In this document: positions 48,723-57,909 of the stretch, in pieces
How the letters are laid out: every line of letters starts with the position of its first letter
Position numbering within the stretch: the stretch's first letter is position 1
Origin: Streptomyces fuscichromogenes
GTDB lineage: Bacteria > Actinomycetota > Actinomycetes > Streptomycetales > Streptomycetaceae
Direction of reading: 5' to 3'
NCBI RefSeq assembly: GCF_014645815.1
Contig: NZ_BMML01000003.1
Location: 186,001 to 250,000 of the forward strand
Length of the DNA: 64,000 nucleotides
Program-made: the position numbers and the translations under genes
Notes under the pieces: model-generated
The model's input: only the letters and a program-made list of their open reading frames with translations
What the model was told of the DNA's origin: nothing
Database searches by the model: none

Positions 48723-50687
48723 TTGACCACGCTCGGAGACCAGCCGACGATACAGATCCGCGTGGCCGAACCGTTGCCCGCCCCGGCGGCCGGACGGCGC
48801 GGCCCGTCCCCGCGCGACCGCGTGCCCGGCCGGCACCGGCGCACCGCCGGGGACCAGGAGAGCATCGGCCTGAGCGGTTCCGACCGGGGCGGGACCACGG
48901 CCGACGGCGCCGTCCGGCCCGGCCGCACGGCCCGCCGCACGTTCAGCCGTTTCTGGCCGCTGACCCGGGGCGACCGCTCCTGGCTGGTGCTCATCTGCGT
49001 CTGCGTGGTGCTCGCGGCGCTCGCCGAGACCGAGTCGGTCCTGCTGTTCGGCGAACTGACCGACAACGCGCTCCGAGTCGGTTCGCTCTCCGCCTTCTGG
49101 ACCCCGGCCGGCCAGTGGTTCGGCGCGGCGCTGGTCGGCGCGGTCGTCGGTTACCTCGGCAACTCACTCGCGGTCTGGACCTCCGAGCGCTTCGTGATGC
49201 GGCTGCGGGAACAGGTCTTCCGCCATGTCCAGTCCCTGCCGCCCGACTTCTTCGGCCGACACCGCACCGGCGATCTGGTCGAGCGTCTCACCGGGGATGT
49301 CGAGGCCATCGAGCAGATGGTGGTCTCGGGTGCGGTCGGCACCGTGTCGGCCGTCTTCAGCACGGTGTTCTTCTCCGCCGCAGCGCTCTGGCTGCGCTGG
49401 GACCTCGCGCTGGCCACCTTCACCCTGGCCCCACTGTTCTGGCTCGCCGCCAGCCGCTTCTCCGGACGCATCAGGACCGCCGCCCGGCAGGAGCGGGTCG
49501 CCGACGGCGCCATCACCTCGGTGGTCGAGGAGTCACTCGGTCACCTCGCCCTGACCCAGGCCTACAACCGTGCCGGGGCCGAGGAGGAACGGCTGCGCCG
49601 CGAGGCCCGCGCCTGGCTGCGTGCCTCGGTGACCGGCGCCCGGCTCAGCGAGCTCTACGAGCAGCTCGTCGAGGTCGTCGAGACGCTCTGCGTGCTCGTC
49701 GTGATCGGCCTCGGCGCATGGGAGATCTCCAAGAGCCGGATGACCATCGGTCAACTGCTGGCGTTCGCTGCCTTCCTGGGCTACCTGTACCCGCCGATCC
49801 GCTCCCTCGGCCGGCTCGGCCTGACCCTGACCGCCGCCACCGCCGGAGCCGAGCGGCTGCTGGAGATCCTCGACGCCCGGCCCGCCGTCACCGACCCGGC
49901 GGCCGACCGCGCGGTGCGGCCGAGCGGGGTGCGCGGCGAGGTCGAGTTCCACCAGGTCGGCTTCCGCTACCCGGGCGCGGCCGAGGACGTCCTCAGCGCG
50001 GTGTCGTTCACGGCCCGGCCCGGCGAACTGGTGCTGATCACCGGCGCGAGCGGAGCCGGCAAGTCCACCGTCTCCAAGCTGCTCCTGCGCTTCTACGACC
50101 CGGCCGCCGGGCAGGTCCGGCTCGACGGTGTCCCGCTGGACCGCATGCCGGTGAGCTTCCTGCGGGAGAACATCGCCCTGCTGCCCCAGGAGACGCTCAT
50201 CCTGCACGACTCCGTCCACGAGAACATCGCCTGCGGCCGGCCGGGCGCCACCGACGCCGACGTCGTCCGGGCCGCCCGCGCCGCCGACGCCCACGACTTC
50301 GTCGCCGCGCTCCCCGACGGCTACGACACCCCGATCGACCCGCACACCGCGGAGCTCTCCGGCGGCCAGCTCCAACGCCTCGCCATCGCCCGCGCGATGC
50401 TCCGTGACGCGCCGGTACTCGTCCTCGACGAACCCACCACCGGCCTCGACGCAGCTACCGCACGCCGGGTCATCACACCGCTTCGCCGCCTGATGCGGGG
50501 CCGTACCACCATCATGATCACCCACGACCTGAACCTCGCCCCGGACGCCGACCGCATTCTCGTACTGGACCACGGCCGCCTCGTCGAAACCGGCACCCAC
50601 CACGAACTGCTGACCCTCGAAGGCTCGTACGCCCACCTCCACCGCGCACAGAACCACGGCACCGAGCGGCCCGCGGAGGAGGGGTAG
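48723..50687 (+). CDS. ABC exporter, fused permease and ATPase (type IV, MsbA/lipid A-type)
   Basis: A 654-residue half-transporter with TTG start at 48723. After a long Pro/Arg/Gly-rich cytoplasmic N-terminus (about 1-75), six TMs (about 82-370) include the conserved FRHVQSLPPDFFGRHRTGDLVERLTGDVEAIEQ coupling region. The ATPase (about 405-640) has Walker A TGASGAGKSTVSK, Q-loop LLPQETLILHDS, signature LSGGQLQRLAIARAM, Walker B VLVLDEPTTGLD and H-loop IMITHDLNLA. Relatives export peptides, lipids or drugs as homodimers. The substrate is unknown. It follows the small cationic gene by 98 bases. No good ribosome binding site is seen for TTG, and other starts (GTG about 48763) are possible. Confidence 0.88.
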   Translation: MTTLGDQPTIQIRVAEPLPAPAAGRRGPSPRDRVPGRHRRTAGDQESIGLSGSDRGGTTADGAVRPGRTARRTFSRFWPLTRGDRSWLVLICVCVVLAALAETESVLLFGELTDNALRVGSLSAFWTPAGQWFGAALVGAVVGYLGNSLAVWTSERFVMRLREQVFRHVQSLPPDFFGRHRTGDLVERLTGDVEAIEQMVVSGAVGTVSAVFSTVFFSAAALWLRWDLALATFTLAPLFWLAASRFSGRIRTAARQERVADGAITSVVEESLGHLALTQAYNRAGAEEERLRREARAWLRASVTGARLSELYEQLVEVVETLCVLVVIGLGAWEISKSRMTIGQLLAFAAFLGYLYPPIRSLGRLGLTLTAATAGAERLLEILDARPAVTDPAADRAVRPSGVRGEVEFHQVGFRYPGAAEDVLSAVSFTARPGELVLITGASGAGKSTVSKLLLRFYDPAAGQVRLDGVPLDRMPVSFLRENIALLPQETLILHDSVHENIACGRPGATDADVVRAARAADAHDFVAALPDGYDTPIDPHTAELSGGQLQRLAIARAMLRDAPVLVLDEPTTGLDAATARRVITPLRRLMRGRTTIMITHDLNLAPDADRILVLDHGRLVETGTHHELLTLEGSYAHLHRAQNHGTERPAEEG

Positions 50688-50722
50688 CCCGACTGCTCCA
50701 CCTTCGGGGCGCCGGCGGACCG

Positions 50723-51229
50723 TTATCGCTCGGCGCCCTGTCGGACCGCGTCGTCGCCGGCGGTCTCGCCGCGGTGGGGGTCCAGGCTGTCGACCGCTTG
50801 CTCGCTCCATGCCCGGATGACCGATGCCTGCTCGGGGGTCAGCGAGTCGAGGAAGTGGCGGCGGATGTTGCCGCCGTGCACGAGGACGGCACTCTGGGCG
50901 GCGCGGCGGCCCTCGGCGGTCAGCCCGATCCCCGCGCGGCGGCCATCGGCCCCGTACTGGGTGCGTTTGACGAAGCCGCGCTTTTCCATGCGCGTCAGCT
51001 GATGGGAGACGCGGCTCTTGTCCCAGTCGAGCGACTCGGAGAGCTCGCCGACGCGCATCTCGCGGCCGGCCGCCTGCCACAGTGTCACCAGGACGCTGAA
51101 CTCGGCCTTCGAGATGTCGCAGGCACGCTGCAGCCCACGCTCCAGCTCCCTGGTGAGCAGGCGCTGCGCCCGCATCCAGGTATCCCAGAACTCCCACTCC
51201 TCGGGTTCCAGCGATCGAGTCTCCGTCAT
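50723..51229 (-). CDS. MarR-family transcriptional regulator
   Basis: A 168-residue dimeric winged-helix protein. The N-terminal helix region (EWEFWDTWMRAQRLLTRELERGL) is followed by the DNA-binding core FSVLVTLWQAAGREMRVGELSESLDWDKSRVSHQLTRMEKRGFVKRTQYGADGRRAGIGLTAEGRRA, with the typical wing. Relatives respond to phenolic or redox-active ligands. It is divergent from an FMN reductase with a shared 88-bp promoter region carrying two palindromes, so it probably represses both genes. Confidence 0.92.
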   Translation of the reverse strand: MTETRSLEPEEWEFWDTWMRAQRLLTRELERGLQRACDISKAEFSVLVTLWQAAGREMRVGELSESLDWDKSRVSHQLTRMEKRGFVKRTQYGADGRRAGIGLTAEGRRAAQSAVLVHGGNIRRHFLDSLTPEQASVIRAWSEQAVDSLDPHRGETAGDDAVRQGAER

Positions 51230-51256
51230 ACCGCCGAGGATACCGCGACCAGCGGA

Positions 51257-51299
51257 GTTGTTACATCAACTCCCTCCACTCTAGAGTTGATGTGTCAAC
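51257..51299. promoter_or_regulatory. MarR operator pair and promoter of the FMN reductase gene
   Basis: Two sites of the form GTTGnnnnnnCAAC lie at 51257-51270 (GTTGTTACATCAAC) and 51286-51299 (GTTGATGTGTCAAC), 29 bp apart. A promoter for the + strand gene fits over them: TTGTTA at 51258-51263 and TAGAGT at 51282-51287, 18 bases apart. The first site covers the -35, the second the -10/start. This is the classic arrangement for MarR repression released by a ligand or oxidant. Confidence 0.75.
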
Positions 51300-51317
51300 T
51301 CCTGTGGAAGGAAGACC

Positions 51318-51905
51318 ATGACGCTGCGCATTGCGCTCATCCTCGGAAGCACCCGCCCCGGACGCCGCGGTGACCAGATCGCCGCCTGGGCGCTCGAAGC
51401 CGCCCGCGCCCACGGCGGCGCCGACTACGAACTCGTCGACCTCGCCGACCACGACCTCGGCAACCTCGACGAGCCCGGCAACCCGAACCTCCAGCAGTAC
51501 CAGCACGACCACACCCGTGCCTGGAGCGCGCTCATCGACAGCTTCGACGGCTACGTGTTCGTCGTCCCCGAGTACAACCGCTCCTACCCCGGAGCCCTGA
51601 AGAACGCCCTGGACTACGTCTACCGGGAGTGGAACGACAAGGCCGCCGGAATCATCAGCTACGGTGGCTGGGTCGCCGGAGCCCGGGCCGCCGAAGCGCT
51701 GCGGCTCGTCCTCGCCGAACTCCAGGTGGCCACGGTCCGCGCCCAGCCCACCATCTCGTCACACCCCTCGTTCCGCACCGGCGGCTTCGTCCCTCAAGAG
51801 GGCCTCGACACCGCCGTGGGCGGCATGCTCGACCAGCTGATCGCCTGGTCCGGCGCGCTGCGCGGGGTGCGCGAGGCCAGGACGCGGACGGCCACGGCCG
51901 CATGA
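51318..51905 (+). CDS. NADPH-dependent FMN reductase / quinone reductase-type flavoprotein
   Basis: A 195-residue flavodoxin-fold reductase. LALILGSTRPGRRGDQIAAW is the FMN phosphate-binding loop; further motifs are DGYVFVVPEYNRSYPGALKNALDYVYREW and IISYGGWVAGARAAEAL. Family members reduce FMN, quinones, azo compounds or nitroaromatics with NADPH. Control by the divergent MarR regulator suggests a role in dealing with quinone or redox stress. GGAAGG precedes the ATG at 51318. Confidence 0.92.
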   Translation: MTLRIALILGSTRPGRRGDQIAAWALEAARAHGGADYELVDLADHDLGNLDEPGNPNLQQYQHDHTRAWSALIDSFDGYVFVVPEYNRSYPGALKNALDYVYREWNDKAAGIISYGGWVAGARAAEALRLVLAELQVATVRAQPTISSHPSFRTGGFVPQEGLDTAVGGMLDQLIAWSGALRGVREARTRTATAA

Positions 51906-52032
51906 GGCCCGGTTCGCGGCCGATCAGGTGACGGAGCCCGGGAAGGCGGCGGGCGCCGCTACGGCGGGCAACCCCACCGGCCCCGCCGAACGCGCGGCTG
52001 GTAGAAACGCTTCGAAGAAAGGGGCGAGCATC

Positions 52033-52521
52033 ATGGGTGGCTTCAAGTGCGGCTGCGGGAACATCTTCAGCGGTTCCCACAACCCGGGTCAGCGGTTCCG
52101 GCTCGTCCCCGACGAGCTCTTCGACCAGATCGCATGGCCCGCCCCTGACGATCTCGACACACAGGAGCGGCAACGCGCCGTGGAGGCGTCGTTCTCGTCG
52201 CTGTACGTCTGTGGCAACTGCGGGCGGCTCCACCGGGACGGCGAGGGCGTGTCGGTCCTCTCGTACGTCGCCGAGGCGTCCCCGCCGCGGATCTGGGCCG
52301 ACTTCACCCTGCGGGACGAGCTCGGTCGTGTCCTGCTCCGCGAGGACCGGAGTCTTGCCGACATCCGCCGCCAGAAGCTCCTCTTCAACCCGCCTTTGCC
52401 CGTCGTCCTTCACGACGACTCGGGCGCTGAGGCGGCGGGGGAGGCGGGGTTCGGCCTGGACGCCTCCGGCGGCTACGACGAGACGCTGTGGGCGGTCAGA
52501 CTGGACGACGACCCCGCCTGA
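52033..52521 (+). CDS. Small zinc-ribbon-like protein
   Basis: A 162-residue cytoplasmic protein, start at ATG 52033 preceded by AAAGGGG. Two Cys pairs (FKCGCGNIF near the N-terminus and YVCGNCGRLH at about 60-69) look like a zinc ribbon. The central and C-terminal regions (SYVAEASPPRIWADFTLRD, LLREDRSLADIRRQKLLF) are unassigned. A GTG at 51928 would add 35 residues, but has no support. No operon partner is obvious. Function unknown. Confidence 0.7.
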   Translation: MGGFKCGCGNIFSGSHNPGQRFRLVPDELFDQIAWPAPDDLDTQERQRAVEASFSSLYVCGNCGRLHRDGEGVSVLSYVAEASPPRIWADFTLRDELGRVLLREDRSLADIRRQKLLFNPPLPVVLHDDSGAEAAGEAGFGLDASGGYDETLWAVRLDDDPA

Positions 52522-52702
52522 GGCGCCGATGGCGGTCCTGCGGCGCGCAGGAGGACGAAGGCCTGGTCCCAGCGAGAGGGCTGGTCGGGCGGACGCCGGA
52601 TGGTCACGGCTCGGCCTCGGCGACCTGGCGGATCCGCCCGGCTCGGCGTGGCACCCTGCGCCCTATCGGCACCGAGGTCACCGGTCCCGGCCGGCGGGCA
52701 GG

Positions 52703-53926
52703 TCAGACCCCTGCGCGGCGATGGTCCGGCTCGTTCGCGCCAGGGTGTGCGACGAGGCTGTGGGAGCGGTCGCGGATGGCCTCGGGGGTGGCCAACTCGG
52801 CGCGGTTGACGATGAGTTCGCGGCCCAGGAGCAGTGCGCGCCGGGACGCGGGCACTTGGAGGTCGTCGGCAAGTGTCGTCAGGTCGGTGAGATGGGCGAA
52901 GCCGATGACGCGGCGGACGATCTCCGTGCCCGCGAAGCCGACCGACTCCGTCCAGACCCGGCTCAGGAACCGCTCCAGAAAGGCGTCGTCGAAGAAGGTG
53001 TCGACGCGCGACGGCCACAGGCGCCGGAACTCGGCCTCGAACCCCGCCCAGCTCAGGCGCAGTTGCTCGGCGTGGTCGTTCTCGGCGCCCAGCGCGTGCG
53101 CGCGGGCCTCGGAGACGAGGACGTTCGCCCAGTACAGGCCGAGGTCGAAACCGATCGGGCCGACGAAGGAGAACTCCGGATCGAAGACCCGGACGACCTC
53201 GGCGCCGTCCCGTCGGCCGACCATGACGCTGCCGGTGTGCAGGTCGCCGTGGAGCAGCGCCTGACCGCTCGTCATGAAGACATGGCGGAGTTCGGCGACC
53301 TCGGTGCGCAGCCGGGTGTCGGCGCGGAACTCGGCGGCCAGGTCGTCGAGTCCGGGGTGCCAGTGGTTGTGCTCGTGCTCGATGTACGGCTCCGAGAGGA
53401 CCACGTCCTCGGTGATCTCGCAGAGTTCGGGGTTCACGGAGGTGGCGATCAGGGCCTTGCGGCCGGCGGAGGGCATGCCGAAGTCACTGGTGGCGAAGGA
53501 CAGCTGCGCGACGAGTTCGCCGATGCGGGCCGAGATGTACGGGCCGTAGGAACCGCCCTCGTTGAGGTGCGTGCGCAGCACCCGGAGGTCGGAGAGGTCC
53601 TCCATGACGAGGGCGTGGTTCTCGGCGTCGTACCCGTGGATCGCGGGGATCTTGTCCGGGGCGGCCTTGGCGATCTGCTCGTACGCGCGGGCCTCGGCGT
53701 CGGAGCGGTCCGGGCTCAGCGGCCACGAGGGACCGGCGACGCGGACCCAGGGCAGGGCCTGCTTCACGGCGAGGCTGCGGGTACCGGCGCTGTTCGAGGC
53801 CAGGAACACGCGGTTGAGATTGCCGTCGGAGACCTCGCGGACGTGGATGTCGTCGAGGTCGTCCCAGTGGCCGCGCTCGCGCAGGTAGCCCGGGATGTCG
53901 TCGGTGTCCAGGATGCGGTAGCCCAT
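52703..53926 (-). CDS. mtnK: S-methyl-5-thioribose kinase
   Basis: A 407-residue kinase of the APH/choline-kinase-like fold. Motifs for MtnK are clear: VSDGNLNRVFLA in the N-lobe, PYIEHEHNHWHPGL, catalytic HGDLHTGSVMVG (H226-D228) and DPEFSFVGPIGFDLGLYW (249-265) with the metal Asp. It phosphorylates 5-methylthioribose to the 1-phosphate in methionine salvage. It is the last gene of a four-gene unit with a ribose-type ABC importer, 13 bases after the permease, suggesting that the importer supplies thioribose. It stands convergent to the zinc-ribbon gene. Confidence 0.93.
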   Translation of the reverse strand: MGYRILDTDDIPGYLRERGHWDDLDDIHVREVSDGNLNRVFLASNSAGTRSLAVKQALPWVRVAGPSWPLSPDRSDAEARAYEQIAKAAPDKIPAIHGYDAENHALVMEDLSDLRVLRTHLNEGGSYGPYISARIGELVAQLSFATSDFGMPSAGRKALIATSVNPELCEITEDVVLSEPYIEHEHNHWHPGLDDLAAEFRADTRLRTEVAELRHVFMTSGQALLHGDLHTGSVMVGRRDGAEVVRVFDPEFSFVGPIGFDLGLYWANVLVSEARAHALGAENDHAEQLRLSWAGFEAEFRRLWPSRVDTFFDDAFLERFLSRVWTESVGFAGTEIVRRVIGFAHLTDLTTLADDLQVPASRRALLLGRELIVNRAELATPEAIRDRSHSLVAHPGANEPDHRRAGV

Positions 53927-53939
53927 GGTGTCGGTTTCC

Positions 53940-54986
53940 TTATGCGGTACGGCGCTTGGACAGAGTGAAGCTGAAGACCAGGGCCAGGATGAGGACGGCG
54001 CCCTCGACCACGTCCTGCGTGTAGTACGGCAGGCCCTTGATGGTCAGGCCGGTGGTGATGATGCCGATGAGGACCGCGCCCAGGGCCGTGCCCCAGACGT
54101 TCGGGCGGCCCCGGCCCAGCACCGAGGTGCCCACGAGGGCGACGGCGACCGCTTCCAGGAGCTGGGAGGTGCCGGCGCTCACGTCGCCCTGACCGATGCG
54201 GGAGGCCAGGATCAGGCCGCCGACCGAGGCGAGCACACCGGAGATGACATAGGCCAGGGCACGGTAGGCGCCGACCCGGATGCCGGCCAGCCGGGAGGCC
54301 TCGGCGTTGGCGCCGATGGCGTACAGGACGCGGCCCCAGCGGGTACGGGCGAGGAAGATCCAGGCGGCGACCGTCAGCGCGCCGAAGATCAGGACCGAGA
54401 CGGGGATCCCCAGGACCGTGCCGCGGTCGATGCGCAGGAAGCCCGCGGTGAACTTCCCGGGCGCCGTGGTGCCGTCGGACATCGTCATGCCCGGGGTGAC
54501 GGACTGGCCGTCGACCAGGATGAGTTTGCCGCCCTGGATCACGAACATGACGCCGAGGGTGGCCAGCATGTCGGGGATCCTGAGTACGACGATCAGGAGT
54601 GCGTTGAGCAGTCCGGCGAGGGCGCCCGCCGCCAGCACCGCGATGATCGCGACCGCGCCGACCTGGTTGTGGACGACCATCGTCTGGGCGGCGACCGAGA
54701 CGCCGAGGCCGGCGACGGCGCCGACGGACATGTCCATTCCGCCGACGGCCATGGTGAGGGTGACGCCGAGGCCGAGGATCGCCGCGACGGAGACGTACCG
54801 GAGCGTGTCGAGGAGGGTCGCCGACTCGCGGAAGGTGCCCTCGCTCAGCGCGAAGTACAGGAAGAGCGCGACGGTGACGAAGATGAAGCCGTACTTGATC
54901 ACGGCGTTCTGGGCGCGTACCGCGGTGCGGGGCGCGGGCCGGGGCGCCGCCTTGGCGGGGGTCCCGGTGCTCTGGGTGGTGGTCAT
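53940..54986 (-). CDS. Ribose-type ABC transporter permease, putative thioribose importer
   Basis: A 348-residue inner-membrane protein with about 8-10 TMs (AVIKYGFIFVTVALFLYFAL, LRYVSVAAILGLGVTLTMAVGGMDMS, VAIIAVLAAGALAGLLNALLIVVL and so on). The EAxxx-G-like coupling motif (ANAEASRLAGIRVGAYRALAYVISGVLA) is typical of RbsC-type permeases. It lies between the ATPase gene (36 bases before) and mtnK. The substrate is inferred as methylthioribose or another 5-modified ribose because of its neighbours. Confidence 0.88.
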   Translation of the reverse strand: MTTTQSTGTPAKAAPRPAPRTAVRAQNAVIKYGFIFVTVALFLYFALSEGTFRESATLLDTLRYVSVAAILGLGVTLTMAVGGMDMSVGAVAGLGVSVAAQTMVVHNQVGAVAIIAVLAAGALAGLLNALLIVVLRIPDMLATLGVMFVIQGGKLILVDGQSVTPGMTMSDGTTAPGKFTAGFLRIDRGTVLGIPVSVLIFGALTVAAWIFLARTRWGRVLYAIGANAEASRLAGIRVGAYRALAYVISGVLASVGGLILASRIGQGDVSAGTSQLLEAVAVALVGTSVLGRGRPNVWGTALGAVLIGIITTGLTIKGLPYYTQDVVEGAVLILALVFSFTLSKRRTA

Positions 54987-55022
54987 GGGTGCTGCTTCCT
55001 TCGGCGGCCGGTGTCGGGGGAC

Positions 55023-56558
55023 TCAGACGGACCCGGCGATGGTCCGGATCACGCGGTCGCGCTCCGCGTCCTCGCCGTACGCGTCGAGGTGGACCTCGCC
55101 GGCCGCGAGCACGACGACCCGGTCGGCGATCTCCAGGATCTCGTCGACGTCGGCGGACAGGACGAGCACGGCCGCGCCCTCGGCGGCCAGGGCGCGGGCC
55201 CGGCGGCCGATGTCGCGGCGGGCACCGATGTCCACACCTCGGAACGGCTCGTCCAGGATGAGGACACGGGGGGTCTTGGCGAGCCAGCGGCCGACGACCA
55301 CCTTCTGCTGGTTGCCGCCGGAGAGCTCCTCCACGGCGCTGTGCTCGTCGCGGGTGACGACACCGAGGGCGTCGATGGCGGCGCGGCCGAGGGCGTCCTC
55401 GCGGGAGCGGTTCACCAGTCCCGCGAGGGAGAGGGACCCGAGGAACGGCAGCGAGATGTTCTGCGCCACCGACCAGCCCGGGACCAGGGCGTCGGCGTGC
55501 CGGTCCTCGGGGACCAGATGGACGCCGGCCCAGATGGCGTCGGCCGGGCGGCGGGGCGCGTAGGCCCTGCCGTCCAGGGTGACGGCTCCGGTGCGGAAGG
55601 GCTCGGCGCCGAACAGGCCGCGGGCCAGCTCGGTCTTGCCCGCGCCCAACAGGCCGACGACTCCGGTGACTTCGCCGGAGCGCAGGTCGAGGTCGAGCGG
55701 GGCGCGGCCGTCGAGGAGCCGTACTCCGTGCAGGGCGAGGACGGTCTCGCCCGGGTCGCCGTCGCGGGTCGGGCGGGCGGTCTGGGCCTCCTGCGCCTGG
55801 GCGAGCATCGCGCGCAGGGCGGCGTCCCAGTCGAAGGGCCTGGCCTGGTCCTCGGTGAGACGGCCGTCACGCAGCACGACCAGCCGGTCGGCGAGGGCGT
55901 CGATCTCGCCGAGGCGGTGGGAGACGTACAGCACCGCGATGCCGTCCTCGCGCATCTTCTCGACCAGCGCGAAGAGCCGCTCGGCCTCGGTCGCCGAGAG
56001 CGCGGAGGTGGGCTCGTCGAGGATGAGGAGGCGGGGGCGGGTGGCCAGCGCGCGGGCGAGGATCAGCAACTGGCGGTCGGAGAGGCCGAGGTCGGTGACG
56101 TCTTGGCGCAGGATCGCGTCGCTCCAGTCCAGGCCCAGGCCCGCCTGGATCTCGCGGGCGCGGGCCAGGGTGCGGCCGCCGCTCAGGAACGGGTTGCCGC
56201 GCTTCTGCGCCAGCTCTTCGAAGACCAGGTTCTCGGCCACGCTGAGGCCGGGCACGATGCCCTCGCCGATGCGCTGGTGGACCGTCTGGATGCCCAGTTG
56301 GCGGGCGGCGAGAGGGGACGGGAGGGCTACGGGTTCCCCGGCGACCCGTACCTCACCCCCGTGTCCGGGGTGCACGCCCGACAGGATCTTGATCAGCGTG
56401 GATTTCCCGGCGCCGTTCGCCCCGAGCAGCGCGACCACGCTGCCCGGGGCGATGTCGAGGGAGACGCCGGCGAGCACCGTCCTGCCGCCGAACGCCATGC
56501 TGACGTCCGTCAGACCGACCGCGGGCGTCCCCCCAAGGGCCGTCTCAGTGGGCGACAT
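55023..56558 (-). CDS. Ribose-type ABC transporter ATPase (two domains), putative thioribose importer
   Basis: A 511-residue tandem ATPase. The first domain has Walker A LLGANGAGKSTLIKILSG (47-53), signature LGLSDRQLLILARAL and Walker B LLILDEPTSALS. The second has a shortened Walker A (GLLGAGKTELARGLFG), LSGGNQQKVVVGRWL and VLILDEPFRGVDIG. This is the RbsA/MglA pattern, in which one polypeptide supplies both nucleotide sites. Its ATG at 56558 overlaps the binding-protein stop by 14 bases, so the two genes are translationally coupled. Confidence 0.9.
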   Translation of the reverse strand: MSPTETALGGTPAVGLTDVSMAFGGRTVLAGVSLDIAPGSVVALLGANGAGKSTLIKILSGVHPGHGGEVRVAGEPVALPSPLAARQLGIQTVHQRIGEGIVPGLSVAENLVFEELAQKRGNPFLSGGRTLARAREIQAGLGLDWSDAILRQDVTDLGLSDRQLLILARALATRPRLLILDEPTSALSATEAERLFALVEKMREDGIAVLYVSHRLGEIDALADRLVVLRDGRLTEDQARPFDWDAALRAMLAQAQEAQTARPTRDGDPGETVLALHGVRLLDGRAPLDLDLRSGEVTGVVGLLGAGKTELARGLFGAEPFRTGAVTLDGRAYAPRRPADAIWAGVHLVPEDRHADALVPGWSVAQNISLPFLGSLSLAGLVNRSREDALGRAAIDALGVVTRDEHSAVEELSGGNQQKVVVGRWLAKTPRVLILDEPFRGVDIGARRDIGRRARALAAEGAAVLVLSADVDEILEIADRVVVLAAGEVHLDAYGEDAERDRVIRTIAGSV

Positions 56559-57645
56559 TGGGGATCCAGTCGGCGGTGCTGACCTTGGAGAGGTTCAGCG
56601 CGGGCAGGGCGGTGCGCAGCTGGTCCATGTTCTCGATCTTGTTCTTGACCAGGAAGTCCCGCGTGATGGCGACGGCCGGGAACTCGACCGAGGACTGGTT
56701 CAGCTGACCGGCCAGCTCCAGCGCGGTCGTGCGCACCACGGCCGCGCCCACCGCGGACGGGTCGGTGCCGGCGGTGGCGACCCAGGGGCTGTCGGCGGCC
56801 GTCATGTTCTGGATGTCGGCGTTGGAGACGTCCGCGCCGAAGACCTTCACCTTGCCCTGGAGCTTCTTGTTCTGCACGGCGAGGACGGTGCCCTTGGCGA
56901 GTTCGTCGTAGGGCGCGAAGACGCCCGCCACGTCGGAGTGCTGGGTCAGCGCGGCGGACACCAGCGGGACGTTGTCGGTGGCGGTCGAGTCGGTGACCTT
57001 GCCGACCTTGAACTCCTGCGTCCAGCCGTTCGCGGTGAGCGCCTTCTTCCACACCGAGTCGCGCTTGTCGAGGGCGGCGTAGCCGGCCACGTTGACATAG
57101 CCGACCTTGGTGTTCCTGCCGACCGTCTTGGCCATCACGTCGAGGACGGCCTGCGCCATGCTGGCGTCGTCCTGCTCGGTGCTGACGACGGACTTGTTGG
57201 TCTGGTCGACGTCGTACACGACGACCTTGATGCCCTTCTTCACGGCCTGGTCGATCTCCGGCTGGATGGTGGCCGGGAACCCGTGGTCGACGATGATCGC
57301 CTGTGCGCCGGAGTTGATGGCGGACGAGAGGTCGGTGGCCTGCTTGGCGTTGTCGGCCTGGGCGTCGTACACCGTCAGGTCGATACCGAGCGCCTTGGCC
57401 TGGGCCTTGGCGCCGTTGCCCCACTGCTCGAAGTAGTCGCCGGCGCCGCTCTGCCGGACCAGGGCGACCTTGACCGTGCCCTTGCTGAACGGGGCGGGCT
57501 TCTTGCCGGTGGCGGCCGAGGCCGAGGCGGCGGTGTCGCTGCCCGCCTGGGTGGAGGCGTCCGAGGACTGCGAGCAGCCGGAGAGGACCAGGGCGGAGAC
57601 GGACGCGAGCGACAGCGCGGCGAGAGGCAGGCGGACACGGGACAT
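56545..57645 (-). CDS. Sugar/nucleoside ABC substrate-binding lipoprotein, putative thioribose importer
   Basis: A 366-residue lipoprotein from ATG 57645 with GGAG 7 bases upstream. Signal and lipobox: LPLAALSLASVSALVLSGCSQ, C24. The mature part is a periplasmic-binding-protein type 1 fold like RbsB (VKVALVRQSGAGDYFEQWGNGAKAQAKALG, AQAIIVDHGFPATIQPEIDQAVKKGIKVVVYD, VAGVFAPYDELAKGTVLAV). It is first in the importer/mtnK operon and is preceded by a leader peptide and a strong promoter. Binding of 5-methylthioribose is inferred from context. Confidence 0.9.
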   Translation of the reverse strand: MSRVRLPLAALSLASVSALVLSGCSQSSDASTQAGSDTAASASAATGKKPAPFSKGTVKVALVRQSGAGDYFEQWGNGAKAQAKALGIDLTVYDAQADNAKQATDLSSAINSGAQAIIVDHGFPATIQPEIDQAVKKGIKVVVYDVDQTNKSVVSTEQDDASMAQAVLDVMAKTVGRNTKVGYVNVAGYAALDKRDSVWKKALTANGWTQEFKVGKVTDSTATDNVPLVSAALTQHSDVAGVFAPYDELAKGTVLAVQNKKLQGKVKVFGADVSNADIQNMTAADSPWVATAGTDPSAVGAAVVRTTALELAGQLNQSSVEFPAVAITRDFLVKNKIENMDQLRTALPALNLSKVSTADWIPNVAH

Positions 57646-57801
57646 GACAGGCTCCAGGTGCAAAGGGTGGCGCAGAAGCGGGAACGCGGGACAACGCGCG
57701 GAAGCAGACGGTGGCTTGGACCGGAGCGGGAGCTGGAACGCGTCATTGCGCAGCGAGTGGCACATGCCCGGACGACGGGCGTGCGAGGGCTCCGGGAGGG
57801 G

Positions 57802-57873
57802 TCAGCGACAGCTGGCCGTGGTCGACCGGAGCAGGTCCACGTACAGCCGCCGCACGAGCAGCAGCGTCTTCAT
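57802..57873 (-). CDS. Leader peptide A, upstream of the importer/mtnK operon
   Basis: A 23-residue ORF from ATG 57873 to TGA 57802. It starts MKTLLLVRRLYVDLLR and ends RSTTASCR. The RRL-x-x-D-x-x-R core and the C-terminal Cys recall the short leader peptides that precede sulfur genes in actinobacteria. Its promoter places the transcription start at or next to the ATG, so it is probably translated from a leaderless mRNA. About 156 bases of C-rich RNA follow before the binding-protein start, suited to Rho-type attenuation. Confidence 0.75.
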   Translation of the reverse strand: MKTLLLVRRLYVDLLRSTTASCR

Positions 57874-57879
57874 ACGCAG

Positions 57880-57909
57880 ATCATGAGAACGATTTCGGTC
57901 ACCCGTCAA
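57880..57909 (-). promoter_or_regulatory. Promoter of leader A and the importer/mtnK operon
   Basis: On the reverse strand TTGACG (57909-57904) and CATGAT (57885-57880) are 18 bases apart, with 6 bases from the -10 to the leader ATG. This matches HrdB-type promoters of leaderless transcripts. Confidence 0.7.

Noticed and set aside
52522..52702. Short coding fragment on the reverse strand between the zinc-ribbon and mtnK genes
   Set aside because: A stretch reading DQPSRWDQAFVLLRAAG looks coding, but it has no start, no ribosome binding site and no recognised family.
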